Shown here: positions 46,614 to 55,577 of the stretch, in pieces
How positions within the stretch are numbered: position 1 is the first letter of the stretch
Layout: each line of letters begins with the position of its first letter
Origin: Mesorhizobium sp.
GTDB taxonomy: Bacteria > Pseudomonadota > Alphaproteobacteria > Rhizobiales > Rhizobiaceae
NCBI GenBank assembly: GCA_004020645.1
Contig: SAQL01000028.1
Span: 1 to 64,000, forward strand
Direction of reading: 5' to 3'
DNA: 64,000 nt
Translations under genes and position numbers: made by a program
Notes under the pieces: generated by a model
Seen by the model: the letters and a program-made list of their open reading frames with translations, nothing else
What the model was told of the DNA's origin: nothing
The model's database searches: none

Positions 46614-47665
46614 TCAAACCCGCGCATTACCCATCGCCTTGTTGATCGCGGGAATGATCTTGTCTCCCCAAAGTTCGAGCTGGCGCAGCATTGTCTTCTG
46701 GTCGAAATCTCCCAACTGGGTCTGGACTGCGATCTGATCCGTTTTCAGAATGTCGATCTCTTCCAGCAAGCGATCAATCACGCGATTCACACTGCCGATC
46801 GGCAGGTTCTTGCGCATTGCCTCGAGCGATAGATCCTGCTGGGTGGGCGTTTCCCGCAGGAGATAGCCGTCATGGCTCTGCTGGCGGCGCTGATGCAGCG
46901 CCTCCGACAGGCGGCGCTGGAAACGGGCGTTGTCGAGATAGCTGTTGATCTCCGCCTCGTTGTCGCTGGCATAGCAGCAACGCAGCAGCGATACCTTGGC
47001 ATCTGCGACATTCCGCTCCTCGGAAGCCGCTGCCTTCTCGATCGCTCCGCGCAACGTTCTCAAAGTCTCCAGGCCGTCGTGGAATGCCGTGACAAAGTAA
47101 TTGTGGCCCTCGCGGTAGGCCCGTTTCATGGGGCCGGCCCGCCGGCCATCCAGATCGGCGGGGCAGGCCTTTGGACGGTGCGTACCGAAATCGCCGTCGG
47201 AGGTATCTTCTCGTAGGGGCCATCGTGCTCGAAGATATTGTGGTTGAGACCCTTCAGAAGGATGTCCAAGTATTCCGAAAAGATGGCCGGCGCCTCATCG
47301 ATATTGACGCCGAAGCGCTCAAACTCGAACTGCTGGTATCCCGAGCCGACGCCGAGATCCAGGCGACCGTTCGCAACGATACCGGCGAAGCCGATCTCGG
47401 AGAGCAGGCGCTGCGGTTTGTAGAGCGGCAGCACGCAGACGGCAGTGCCGAGGCGAATGGTGCTCGTCACGCCGGCGCAGTGCGCCACCATCATCAAAGG
47501 CGACGGAATCAGGCTGTAATTGTTGAAGTGGTGTTCTGCGAACCAGGTTGTGCCGAAGCCGGCCTGCTCCGAAACGACGGCCTGTTCGATGGAGTTTCGG
47601 ATGACGATGTCGGGGGATTGATGATAGCCACGTTGGGCGGCCAGGATGAAGGTGGCGAATTCCAC
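46614..47665 (-). pseudogene. Luciferase-like flavin monooxygenase (Y4vJ type), frameshifted
   Basis: The first frame starts with GTG at 47665 (AAGGA eight bases before), reads VEFATFILAAQRGYHQSPD, WFAEHHFNNYSLIPSPLMMV and LGVGSGYQQFEFERFGVN, all typical of bacterial-luciferase-like monooxygenases, and stops after PPIWMAGGPAP. The second frame (46614-47129) starts MKRAYREGHNYFVTAFHDGL and completes the barrel. The two overlap in ATGA, so they could be translationally coupled, but homologues are single proteins of about 350 residues. A one-base change near 47126 would rejoin them. It is the last gene of the P450 operon. Confidence 0.75.
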
Positions 47666-47932
47666 TGTGTTTCCTTGTTTGCTGCTGGTTGGCGGATCTG
47701 GAAATGCGCTCGTCCGAGACACCGATTGCCTCGGATCAGGCGCCTGGCAGAGCACCGCGTTGCTCTAGGCCCCTGTGCGATTCGCGGTTGCGGGCACGCC
47801 CGGAGAGCTTGTCCCCATCCCGAGGGACGTTGCCCCGCCGACATCTTCGATTGGGGCCGCGCTGCGGGCGCCCCCAAGCCGGGGCCTCCGCTTTCATGAA
47901 CGGCACCCGGTCGCCTGGCGAATGGTCGATGT
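47666..47932. other. Gap between the SDR and luciferase-like genes
   Basis: About 266 bases on which I see no gene. It is longer than expected inside an operon and may contain decayed sequence. Confidence 0.4.
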
Positions 47933-49481
47933 TCAACCAGCGGCCTCCGCAAAGCATTCGTCGTAGAGTTGGCTGGCGCTTCCTGCGTCACCGAACGCGG
48001 TCCAGCCGCCGTCCACATAGAGGATCGAGCCGTTGATGTATGAGGCGTCGGACGAAGCCAGGAAAAAAGCAGCATCTGCAACACCTTCCGGCCGTCCCAT
48101 CCTACCCAAGGGGATCTGCTGTCCGATCGTTTTCGTGTCGATGCGGCGGGCCTTCGCCAACTCACGAATGGCAGGCGTGCGGATGTAGCCGGGAGCGACG
48201 GTGGCTGTGCGAATGCCGATTGGCCCCAGTTCGGCCGCCATGCAGCGGGTCAGCATGTCCATCCCCGCCTTCGAGGCGCCATAGGCATGCGAAGGGCGGA
48301 AAGCTGTTGATCGATCCTAGGTTGAGGATCACGCCGCCGGGGCGCATCATCTTGATCGCTTCACGCGCGCAAGTGAAGGCGCCGGTGAGATTGACATGCA
48401 GGACACGTTCGATCTCTGCAGGCATTTGTTCGACGCCCGCCGCAAAAGTGTCGATAGAAGCACCGTTGACAAGGATATCAAGGCGGCCGAAGCGCCCCCG
48501 CAGCCCCTCAAACAGAGCCACCACCTCGCTCTCGATCGCCACATCGACGGATTCCGCTGTGTTCTTTCCGCCGAGCAATGCAGCCAGGAGTGTCGCTGCG
48601 GCGCTATCTTTATCGGCGATCACGACAGTGTCACCGTTCGCGGCAAAACGGAGAGCAACAGCGGCGCCTATACCGTTTGCGCCGCCCGTGACGAGCACGA
48701 CTCGCGCGTCGGTGCGTTCGTCCGGACGGGAGAGTTCGGTTCTGAGGGCTCCTTCCACCTCAGGGCTGGCATCCCCGGGTTGGTTGAATGACATCCAGCC
48801 GCCGTCGACCGCCAGCACCGATCCAGTGACGTAGCATGCCTGCACGCTGGCCAGAAAACTCACAAGCCTGGCGATTTCGTCGGGACGAGCCAGGCGCCCC
48901 ATCGGCACACGACGGCGCATCGCCGCGAGGTCAATTTTGCCCGCTCGGCCCAGTTCTGCAATCATCGGCGTGCGCACGCAGCCCGGCGCTACCGCAGCCA
49001 CCCGGATACCGCGAGAAGCCCACTCGCATGCAAGCGACTTCGTCAACGAGATCAGGCCCGCTTTCGAGGCTGCGTACGCATTGCGCTTCACGATGGCACC
49101 GCCCGGCCTCATGCGTCTCGCCCCTTCGCGCGCCATGAGGAACGGCCCAATCAGGTTTACCGCCAAGCCGCGTCGGAAGTCATCGACATCGGTGTCGACA
49201 GTGGCGGCCATAGTGGGTCCCACTCCGGCGTTGTTGATGAGGACGCTGATTTGCCCCAACTGTGCTTCGACCCGGCCATAGAGCGCGACGATATCTTCCT
49301 CTCGCGAGACATCGCACTCGAGGCCGAGATGCGGCTCGCCGAGACCACGGGCCAGTTCAACCACGCCGCTCCCCGGGAGGTCCACCGCAATAACAGTGTC
49401 TGCGGCAAGAATATTGACCAGGGCACGGCCGATCCCGCCAGCGGCGCCTGTTACGATGACGATGCGTCCTGCCTGCGTCAT
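47933..49481 (-). pseudogene. Double short-chain dehydrogenase/reductase (Y4vI type), damaged
   Basis: Two SDR domains follow each other. Domain 1 starts MTQAGRIVIVTGAAGGIGRA (TGxxxGxG, ATG at 49481 with GGAG upstream) and has NNAGVG and YAASKAG, but the strand with the catalytic serine is missing: GGAIV joins directly to KRNAYAASK, about a dozen residues short. Domain 2 has VVLVTGGANGIGAAVALRFA, VNGAS, LNLGSINSF (Ser) and, after a frameshift near 48295, YGASKAGMDMLTRCM. The end EVDGGWTAFGD-like region lies in the shifted frame (47933-48262). SDRs oxidise or reduce alcohols with NAD(P). Fused tandem SDRs of this kind accompany the symbiotic P450 in other rhizobia. Domain 1 is unlikely to be catalytic. 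Confidence 0.8.
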
Positions 49482-49862
49482 GAGAACTTTCTCCAGGAGG
49501 CTCAGAATCTCTGCCCTCGATGTTGTGCGTGCGGATCGATGCGCCGCAGTAGAGCAATATGTGCTGGTGACGGTCGGTTGCGTTACCAGATAGAGGTCGT
49601 CCGCTTCGGCTGCAGTCCAACTCCCGGTTGGATAGCCGAAAGTGATAAGGGACCCCTCGAGGTACAGCAGCTTACCTCGATGAGCGGCGCTGCCTAGGTC
49701 CAGCCAATCGAGGCAGACCGACGTCCTCGGCGCGCTCGTGGCGGTAGAGCGGATCGCTGTCGCGGTCACGCTGTCGCGGGCGGAAAGGGCAACCCTGCCG
49801 GCCGCATCTTTCACCGGGCAGGGTTGGTCTTGGGGACCGCTTTGGCGTTGCAAAGTTGTCAT
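49482..49862 (-). CDS. Unassigned coding stretch between ferredoxin-SnoaL and SDR genes
   Basis: An ATG at 49862 overlaps the stop of the upstream gene in ATGA. The frame (MTTLQRQSGPQDQPCPVKDA ...) stays open and runs directly into the SDR start without a stop, giving 127 additional residues. No domain is recognised and the composition (Ser/Thr/Ala/Arg-rich) suggests that a frameshift has scrambled a former gene. A rival frame at 49672-50217 does not help. It may be a lost operon member. Confidence 0.35.
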
Positions 49863-50725
49863 AGCCCGTCGTCCCCACTGATGCGTCTCTCCCGTTCGGA
49901 AGCTGAGAAGGCATCGTCGCGGGAAGCAATGCGACGCTTCCCGAGCGCGTAGACCGGATCGTCCGGGTGCGGTGCTCCAATGGGCTGTCGCGGCCCGAAC
50001 CGTTCTGTCTCAAGTACCGCCGGTGGGATCTGCTCCTCGACCCAATCGTAGACCACCGTCCGTTCGGCAATCCGCCACTCCCCTTCCCTCTTCTGAAACA
50101 GATCGCAGTAACGGCCGCATAGCAGCATCTGGCGTACTCCTCCGTCATTGTCTGGCCCGCGCTGGAGCGCGGAGAAATAGCTCTCGACAGCAGCTTCTGC
50201 CGGGTTGATAAATTCAATCAGGATGTTCGTGATTTGATGGACGTTGCGCAGTCCGGTCTTGAAGACACCGAGCGCAAACCGAACGAAGCCCTCGGCTGAG
50301 CCGCGATAGGCCCCATGACTGTCATGCGCATCAGGCCAGTACGCGCTGCGCAGTGCCGCCTCATCGGCGCGGTCTATCCCGCGGCTGTACCGATAAAGGC
50401 AGTCACGGATCGCCTCACGGTTGAGTAATTCGGTAATTTTTGCTTGGTCCATCGGCTCTTCCGTGGTTCTGAGGTGCTCCGGGACGCCGGCCGTCGGTTT
50501 GCGGGTGGCCTCCGATAGGATTCGCGCGGCGGGTGGATCATCGAGTTCCAGCGCAAATTCGGGGCAGGATCGCACGCCATCTGAGGCCAGCAGTTGCTCC
50601 CCATCCGCAACATCAATGTTACCTGGTAAGATGTAGCCCGCCTCATCGAGCCTGAAGACTGCCGGTGCTCGCGCCGCGCATCGCGCATGACCCTGGCATC
50701 TGGCTTTGTGAACGATAATGCGCAC
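49859..50725 (-). CDS. Ferredoxin fused to a SnoaL-like domain
   Basis: Residues 1-70 form a single-cluster ferredoxin: RCQGHARCAARAPAVF has CxxHxxC and VRSCPEFALEL the distal CP, the pattern of [3Fe-4S]-type ferredoxins that feed bacterial P450s. From about residue 92 (MDQAKITELLNREAIRDCLY) a SnoaL/NTF2-like alpha+beta barrel follows, with VHQITNILIEF and WRIAERTVVYDWVEEQIPP. GTG at 50725 is preceded by GGAGGT; an upstream TTG is less likely. A GAAGAG precedes the internal ATG at 50452, so the SnoaL part might also be made separately. It follows the P450 gene by 44 bases and probably supplies its electrons. Confidence 0.8.
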   Translation of the reverse strand: MRIIVHKARCQGHARCAARAPAVFRLDEAGYILPGNIDVADGEQLLASDGVRSCPEFALELDDPPAARILSEATRKPTAGVPEHLRTTEEPMDQAKITELLNREAIRDCLYRYSRGIDRADEAALRSAYWPDAHDSHGAYRGSAEGFVRFALGVFKTGLRNVHQITNILIEFINPAEAAVESYFSALQRGPDNDGGVRQMLLCGRYCDLFQKREGEWRIAERTVVYDWVEEQIPPAVLETERFGPRQPIGAPHPDDPVYALGKRRIASRDDAFSASERERRISGDDGL

Positions 50726-50769
50726 AGCTACCTCCAACGTCTGTGGCCCGGCTCAGGGCGGGGGGTTAC

Positions 50770-51987
50770 TCAAGCCCAGTCCAGGACCAGATTTTCGATC
50801 CCGAACACATGGCCGCCATGGGTGATGGGTGCTGTTCCCTCCTTGATCCGAAAGGGCGGTATGCGCGCCAGCCACTCCTCCAGGCCAATGACAATCTCCC
50901 GCCGGGCAAGGTGTGAGCCAAGGCAACGGTGGGGACCATAGCCAAAGGCGGCGTGGCGGTTGTCCTCTCGCGTCAGATCGACCGTATTGGGGGATTGGAA
51001 TTCCGTCGGATCACGATTTGCAATCATCGTGGCGCAGGAAACATAGTCTCCCTTGCGGATCGGCGCGCCTTCGAAATCGACATCTTTCCTTGCCACGCGG
51101 ATCATCTGAACGCTTGGATAGGCGCGCAGCAATTCTTCGGCTGCGAGCACGATCCGGTCCGGTTCGTTGCGCAGCAATTCCTGATCTTTCAGGTTGCGCG
51201 CGAGATAGGCCAAGTCAAAGCCTATGGCTGCAGCGACCGTGTCGAGCCCCGCCACGAAGATAAGCACGCCAATGCCCCGGACCTCCTCGTCTGTCAGGCC
51301 GCGACCCTCGACCTGTGCCTGCACGATGAAGCTCATGAAATCGTCGACGGGCTTTTTGCGGCGCATCGCCGCCAGTTCGTCAATGAACGACACGATCGTC
51401 CGAGCCGCCGCCGGCCGTCTCACATCGTCGCCGTGGAGCAGATCTTTCGCCCAGCCGACAAATGTATCGAGACGGTGATCCGGCAGTCCGAGAAAGCGAA
51501 GGAAGATGTTGACCGCGAAAGGAAAGGCGAAATCCTTCATCACGTCGCAGCTTGTGCCCGACGAGGCGATCCTGTCGATGAGCGTTGCCGCTCGCTCGCG
51601 GATAGTCGGTTCCAATTCCGTTACCCGCTTTGGCGAAAGCAGCGGATTGAGCAGTGAGCGAAAGACTCCGTGGGAGGGTGGATCGAGTTCGAGCGGGATC
51701 ATGGGCCAGTCTTCGCCCAGTGCGGATGCGAAAATGCTGCGATGACTGGAAAATGCTTCGGTCTCCTGGAGCACACGCCGCTGATCTGCGGCGCGAGTGA
51801 TGACCCAAGTACCCAGCCCGGTGCGCGTGTTCCACGGCGAATAAAAGATCGACGGTCCGGCATGCACGCAAGCGACTGCTGCGTGCGGGTCGCCATTGGG
51901 CGTCCGGGACATACTTGGTGACGTAAAAAGACTGAAGTCGCCCACCATTTCCGGCGGGACATGATCTGGAACCGGTTTGGTCGCCAT
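50770..51987 (-). CDS. Cytochrome P450, symbiotic (CYP127A-like)
   Basis: The 405-residue soluble bacterial P450 has the I-helix LIFVAGLDTVAAAIGF (the usual AGxxT), ExxR in AAEELLRAYPSVQMIR and the haem loop AFGYGPHRCLGSHLARRE with the proximal cysteine. The ATG at 51987 has GGGAG upstream. P450s of the CYP127A group are found in symbiotic regions of Sinorhizobium NGR234 and Mesorhizobium with ferredoxin, SDR and luciferase-like genes in the same order; the CYP127A assignment is by context and memory, not computed. The substrate is unknown. It is the first gene of the operon and is preceded by a NifA/sigma-54 promoter, so it should be expressed in bacteroids. Confidence 0.9.
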   Translation of the reverse strand: MATKPVPDHVPPEMVGDFSLFTSPSMSRTPNGDPHAAVACVHAGPSIFYSPWNTRTGLGTWVITRAADQRRVLQETEAFSSHRSIFASALGEDWPMIPLELDPPSHGVFRSLLNPLLSPKRVTELEPTIRERAATLIDRIASSGTSCDVMKDFAFPFAVNIFLRFLGLPDHRLDTFVGWAKDLLHGDDVRRPAAARTIVSFIDELAAMRRKKPVDDFMSFIVQAQVEGRGLTDEEVRGIGVLIFVAGLDTVAAAIGFDLAYLARNLKDQELLRNEPDRIVLAAEELLRAYPSVQMIRVARKDVDFEGAPIRKGDYVSCATMIANRDPTEFQSPNTVDLTREDNRHAAFGYGPHRCLGSHLARREIVIGLEEWLARIPPFRIKEGTAPITHGGHVFGIENLVLDWA

Positions 51988-52100
51988 ATGGTTTCTCCCG
52001 CGCTCAGACGCTGACGCGCTCAACTTGGATCGCAAGGCTGTTCATCAGAGCCCGCTGAGCTCCACATCGCTCTGCGACATCGCCTCCGATGTCAGATGAA

Positions 52101-52115
52101 GCAAATTGCGTGCCG
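52101..52115 (-). promoter_or_regulatory. -24/-12 (sigma-54) promoter of the P450 operon
   Basis: The minus strand reads CGGCACG-CAAT-TTGC, a near-perfect sigma-54 element about 114 bases before the P450 ATG. Confidence 0.8.
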
Positions 52116-52197
52116 AATCGGCGCACCGTTGGCGCTACTCATCTCTCCGTAGTATCTGCCCGTATGAGGCTACCCTTTGGTAGGGCTTCGACATTCT

Positions 52198-52213
52198 TGT
52201 CCGTTTCCAGACA
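52198..52213. promoter_or_regulatory. NifA upstream activator site for the P450 operon
   Basis: TGT-ccgtttccag-ACA is a perfect site about 83 bases upstream of the -24 element. Its surroundings resemble those of the AAA+ ATPase site at 42683-42698. Confidence 0.8.
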
Positions 52214-52299
52214 CGACAAGATTGCGCATCGAAGGCTTACGAGGGGCCGAGTGAAAGTGGCTAAGCATCGGACGAGGTCGCCTGCCAGAGCAGGTGTAT

Positions 52300-52701
52300 G
52301 TCGGCGGTAGCGAAGCCGCTCGCGAGCGCGCCGTCGACTGCGCTGTAGATGCTATGGGCGGCGGCGAGCGTGTGGCACCCTCCGCGCTGTTGATCAGCTA
52401 TCTAAGGAGCGCCCCCTTTACCGGGGCGCCGAATGAGAGCGGCCAACGCAGGCGCGAGAAAGGTCTTGCGCGGGCCGGCAATGCTCGCCCCCGCTATGGC
52501 ATGATCCTGTTGGCTTGGCGGTTCCTCCAATACCAAAAGGAAAGCGCGCTCGCGCACTGGTTTTGCGCGAGGACGGCCGATGGCCGTGGCGGAACGCGCA
52601 AGACAATGATCGTGGCTTTGGCGCGCAAGCTGCTGATTGCATTCTGGCGACTTGTCACGACCGGCGAGATCCCGAAGGGAGTAGCCCTGCGCCAGGCATA
52701 A
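52300..52701 (+). pseudogene. IS110-family transposase, C-terminal remnant
   Basis: The frame ends with KGLARAGNARPRYGMILLAW RFLQYQKESALAHWF ... RKTMIVALARKLLIAFWRLV, the C-terminus of an IS110/IS116/IS902-type transposase. The N-terminal RuvC-like domain and the catalytic serine region are missing or scrambled. The last 150 bases are repeated at 3870-4021. Confidence 0.8.
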
Positions 52702-53282
52702 GGCTTGGAGGAACGTTCGACAGGACGAGCATTGAAGTTTGGCAGCTGCAATAGTCTGCCGATAACGATCCGAGGTGGTGGTGATCCCGGTCGCTCACAT
52801 GGCTTACTACGCCGCACTGTAGAATGGGCCCACCGCCCGGAGCTTCGCCGCCGATGCGTATGGCTGCATCATGGTTTTCGATCCGCCAGGATCAACCGCA
52901 TACAAGCTTGCGGCGCGTTTACGGCGCCTGATGGCGAGCTCCCCTCGGTTTGCAAGTTGAAGACCTCTACGAACAGCACCTGCCGGCTCAATGTAACGCT
53001 GCCCGCCGTGCTCGTGACCATCAAGGGCAAGTCGCTTCGCGATGGCCAAAGGCCCACCCTTGACCGTCACTGCGCGCGGCGCCCAATGACAATGAACCCC
53101 GAAGCCAAAGCAGGAACAAATGGGCGCCACGGCTGAACAAGGAACAAGGAGACGGAACGACTGAAAGATCACCTTACAAAGATTAGCCCATACAAGCGTG
53201 CGAGCGGCTTTGCGGTGGTCTCGACAGTTCGCCGGTAAGGTCGGGTTGCTGACACCAACCTGATTCGAAGGAACCATCGATG
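52555..53282 (+). repeat. Dispersed composite repeat, copy 2
   Basis: Direct copy of 3870-4570, about 48.7 kb away in the same orientation. It starts in the IS110 remnant and ends at the start of the IS256 fragment. This copy is slightly longer, owing to small insertions. Confidence 0.8.
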
Positions 53283-53471
53283 ACCGACGACATGATGAAC
53301 CTGCGCGCGCTCGTGGAGAAGACTCCGGATTCCGATCTCCTGCGCGAGATGATTGGCTTTGCCGCCGAGCGGCTGATGGCGCTGGAGGTTGGGGCCGCCA
53401 CCGGCCCCGCCTGTGGCAAGAAGAAGGCCTACGCCCGCCGGCGCCTAGGCCATCACAGCGCCCGCAAATAG
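53281..53471 (+). pseudogene. IS256-family transposase, N-terminal remnant
   Basis: The frame starts MTDDMMNLRALVEKTPDSDL and continues LREMIGFAAERLMALEVGAA, the standard beginning of IS256-family transposases. It loses the frame after about 50 codons and stops. The DDE domain is absent. Confidence 0.85.
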
Positions 53472-53767
53472 CGCACTTCCGAGATCGGCAGCCCGCATTC
53501 TTCTACGTCAGGATCACATCGGCCTGGCGGTAACGATCGCCATCGTCGGACGTCCCCTGCTAGCCCGAGAAATCCTCGACCGCACTGGCCGCACCGGCAA
53601 GCCGGCCGTTAACTGCTGTGTCGCTGCTGGTGGCAAGAATCTAGCTGCCCTGCGCCGATAGCACGAACAGGATGCGTGGCGTTCTTTGATGATGCGGTCT
53701 GCTTTTTTTGGCGGCTTTCAGCTTTGCATCCGTCTCGGACGCTAGCTTTTCGAGCTTGGCATTAGAT
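53472..53767. other. Stretch without a supported gene
   Basis: Remains of the IS256 fragment may extend into the first bases. I see nothing else. Confidence 0.4.
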
Positions 53768-54190
53768 CTAGACCCGAAGGCCCTTGCCGGCGAAGGAGTA
53801 TTCGAGGATGCCTTTGTGGAGGCCGTCCTCTGGAAACTTGACGGAGGGACCAATCGACTTCACCTCCACCAATTCCTCCCGCCAGCTGCCGTACAGGGCT
53901 GGGGTTGGACATTGACCGACAGCACACTCCTCCGCAGGTAGCTGACGCATTTTGCCTACATTGGGCAGCTTGACCGCGGGGTTCCGGTTGTGGCTCATCG
54001 CAACGGGAGCAATGATGGCGGTCCTCGCCAAGCGCGAAGGCGCTCTCGGGAAGGAGCCTCCGATCGAGGCGATCCGCGGCGGGCCGCAAAAGACAGCTGT
54101 GCTTTCGTTGGCCCTGGCAGGCAGAGCGGTGATCAGGAGAATCCAGGGTAGCGACGCGGACACCGAGCGAACACGGAAATCAATATGCAT
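53768..54190 (-). CDS. Small exported protein of unknown function
   Basis: The 140-residue product has a hydrophobic N-terminus ending ASLPWILLITALPARA, a good Sec signal peptide with cleavage after about residue 26. The mature part contains single cysteines (AVFCGPP, EECAVGQCPT) that could pair in the periplasm. The ATG at 54190 overlaps the end of the hemin gene by 11 bases, which suggests the same transcript. I recognise no family. A link with haem or iron handling is suggested by position only. Confidence 0.5.
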   Translation of the reverse strand: MHIDFRVRSVSASLPWILLITALPARANESTAVFCGPPRIASIGGSFPRAPSRLARTAIIAPVAMSHNRNPAVKLPNVGKMRQLPAEECAVGQCPTPALYGSWREELVEVKSIGPSVKFPEDGLHKGILEYSFAGKGLRV

Positions 54191-55262
54191 CGGTGTTGCC
54201 TGAAGCGGCGGATGAACTGGCAATGCGCGGCAGGTTCTCGGTCAGTAACCGCCAATCGTCGCGCTCGGGTTCGCCTTCCTTGCGCGTCCCGAAAAACTGG
54301 ATGATCATCTTGCCGTCGGCGCCATATGCTTCGAGAGACGTGACATGGCCGTCCTTGGTCGGCTTGCGCACGGCCCAAACCTCGCGGATGTGGTGGGTCC
54401 TGAGATGCAGGTGGAAAGTCTCGTCGAGCACGTTGATCCAAGGCCCGATCTGCTTGACCGACTTGATAGAGCCGGAATGGATCTGGATGCAGCCACGATT
54501 GCCGACGAAGCACATGATCGGCATCTCGTCCTCGGCCGCATGATGGAACATGGCGCTGACGGCATCGTTGTTGAGCAGCCAGGCGTAATCCTGGCCGACG
54601 ATGCGCACCGCCTGGCGGCGGCTGAGGTTCAGCGTCTTCAGCATGTCGAAGAACTGATGCACGTCGGTCAGCCGGCTCCAGTGCTCCCGTAGGTCGTCGA
54701 CGATAGCAGCTTGGTCCGGAATCTTTGCGATATTTTCGGCTGACCTCTGCTTAACCGACAGGATCGGTTCCTGGTTTGAGGATTGGAGCTCGTCTGTCAG
54801 TTTTTGATAGGCGTAGAGGTTGGAGGACGGCCTCAGATGCACCTTGTGCACTGCCTCGCCGGCGGCGTCGAAGAATTGCAGGCAGCGGCAGATCTCCCCG
54901 CCATCGCATGTCTCGACGGCAAAGCCATGCGCCCACACCTTCAGGAAGATGCGCAGATCGATGTCATTGCCGAGCACGATAGCGTGATGCTTGCCCGTGA
55001 ATACCCTATCGTAGATCCCTATCTTCTCATGCACGGCACTGTCATTGCGGGTCAGCGCCATGACCTCGCCAACCGCGCCGAGGCTGGTTAACACGTCATT
55101 CACACGCGGCTCGATGCGCACCGTGCCAAAACCACAATGTGCCGCGACGAGCTCCGCTTCCGAAATACCCAATCGGGCAGCGAGATCCCGGCCGCGGATT
55201 TTGGGACTGTCTTCCCGTGCCCGCCGAATTCTCTCCGGCGAAGGTTTCTCTGGCTGGTGCAT
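54180..55262 (-). CDS. hmuS: Hemin-degrading/hemin-transport factor (HmuS/HemS family)
   Basis: The 360-residue protein consists of two related HemS/ChuX-type domains (about 20-180 and 200-345). Typical blocks are AALGISEAELVAAHCG-like at the N-terminus, EKIGIYDRVFTGKHHAIVLG, DLRIFLKVWAHGFAV, and in the second half VDDLREHWSRLTDVHQFFDM LK, FVGNRGCIQIHSGSIKSV and WINVLDETFHLHLR. HmuS proteins bind or break down haem in the cytoplasm. It is usually part of a hmu uptake operon, but here no transporter is present. Instead it diverges from an IscA-like gene through a shared NifA site, so it may recycle haem or iron for nitrogenase in bacteroids. Confidence 0.88.
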   Translation of the reverse strand: MHQPEKPSPERIRRAREDSPKIRGRDLAARLGISEAELVAAHCGFGTVRIEPRVNDVLTSLGAVGEVMALTRNDSAVHEKIGIYDRVFTGKHHAIVLGNDIDLRIFLKVWAHGFAVETCDGGEICRCLQFFDAAGEAVHKVHLRPSSNLYAYQKLTDELQSSNQEPILSVKQRSAENIAKIPDQAAIVDDLREHWSRLTDVHQFFDMLKTLNLSRRQAVRIVGQDYAWLLNNDAVSAMFHHAAEDEMPIMCFVGNRGCIQIHSGSIKSVKQIGPWINVLDETFHLHLRTHHIREVWAVRKPTKDGHVTSLEAYGADGKMIIQFFGTRKEGEPERDDWRLLTENLPRIASSSAASGNTDAY

Positions 55263-55319
55263 GTGTTACCTGCTTGCGCATTGTCGGTCGGGAGCCTTAG
55301 CCCTCGCCAAAAGAGAGCC

Positions 55320-55334
55320 TCAAAACTCGTACCA
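55320..55334 (-). promoter_or_regulatory. -24/-12-like promoter of hmuS
   Basis: The minus strand reads TGGTACG-AGTT-TTGA, with two differences from consensus, about 60 bases before the ATG. The TTGA -12 half is the same as in the nifH promoter. Confidence 0.6.
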
Positions 55335-55400
55335 ACTGCTCGAAGGGTCTCGAAAACCTGGCCTACGTGCCCGTTCAGCGGAAACTCCGGTCCAACCCTC

Positions 55401-55416
55401 TGTGGCGGTCTCGACA
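55401..55416. promoter_or_regulatory. NifA site shared by hmuS and iscA
   Basis: TGT-ggcggtctcg-ACA is a perfect TGT-N10-ACA site, about 67 bases upstream of the hmuS -24 element and about 104 bases upstream of the iscA one. Because the motif is palindromic it can serve both directions. Confidence 0.75.
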
Positions 55417-55519
55417 ATCCGACAACACGTGTCGAAAGCCGACGCCTTAGCGACAATAGCCGAACCAGAATCGTGGCCGTCTAGCGAAGTTCCACTGTTC
55501 GGAAACGGGTTTTTCCCGT

Positions 55520-55534
55520 TGGCACGGTTCATGC
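55520..55534 (+). promoter_or_regulatory. -24/-12 (sigma-54) promoter of the iscA-like gene
   Basis: TGGCACG-GTTC-ATGC matches the consensus at all but one of the fixed positions and lies 44 bases before the ATG. Confidence 0.8.
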
Positions 55535-55577
55535 GCGGTGATGCCCAAACCGTCACGCACCGAGGAGAAAGGGAGCA

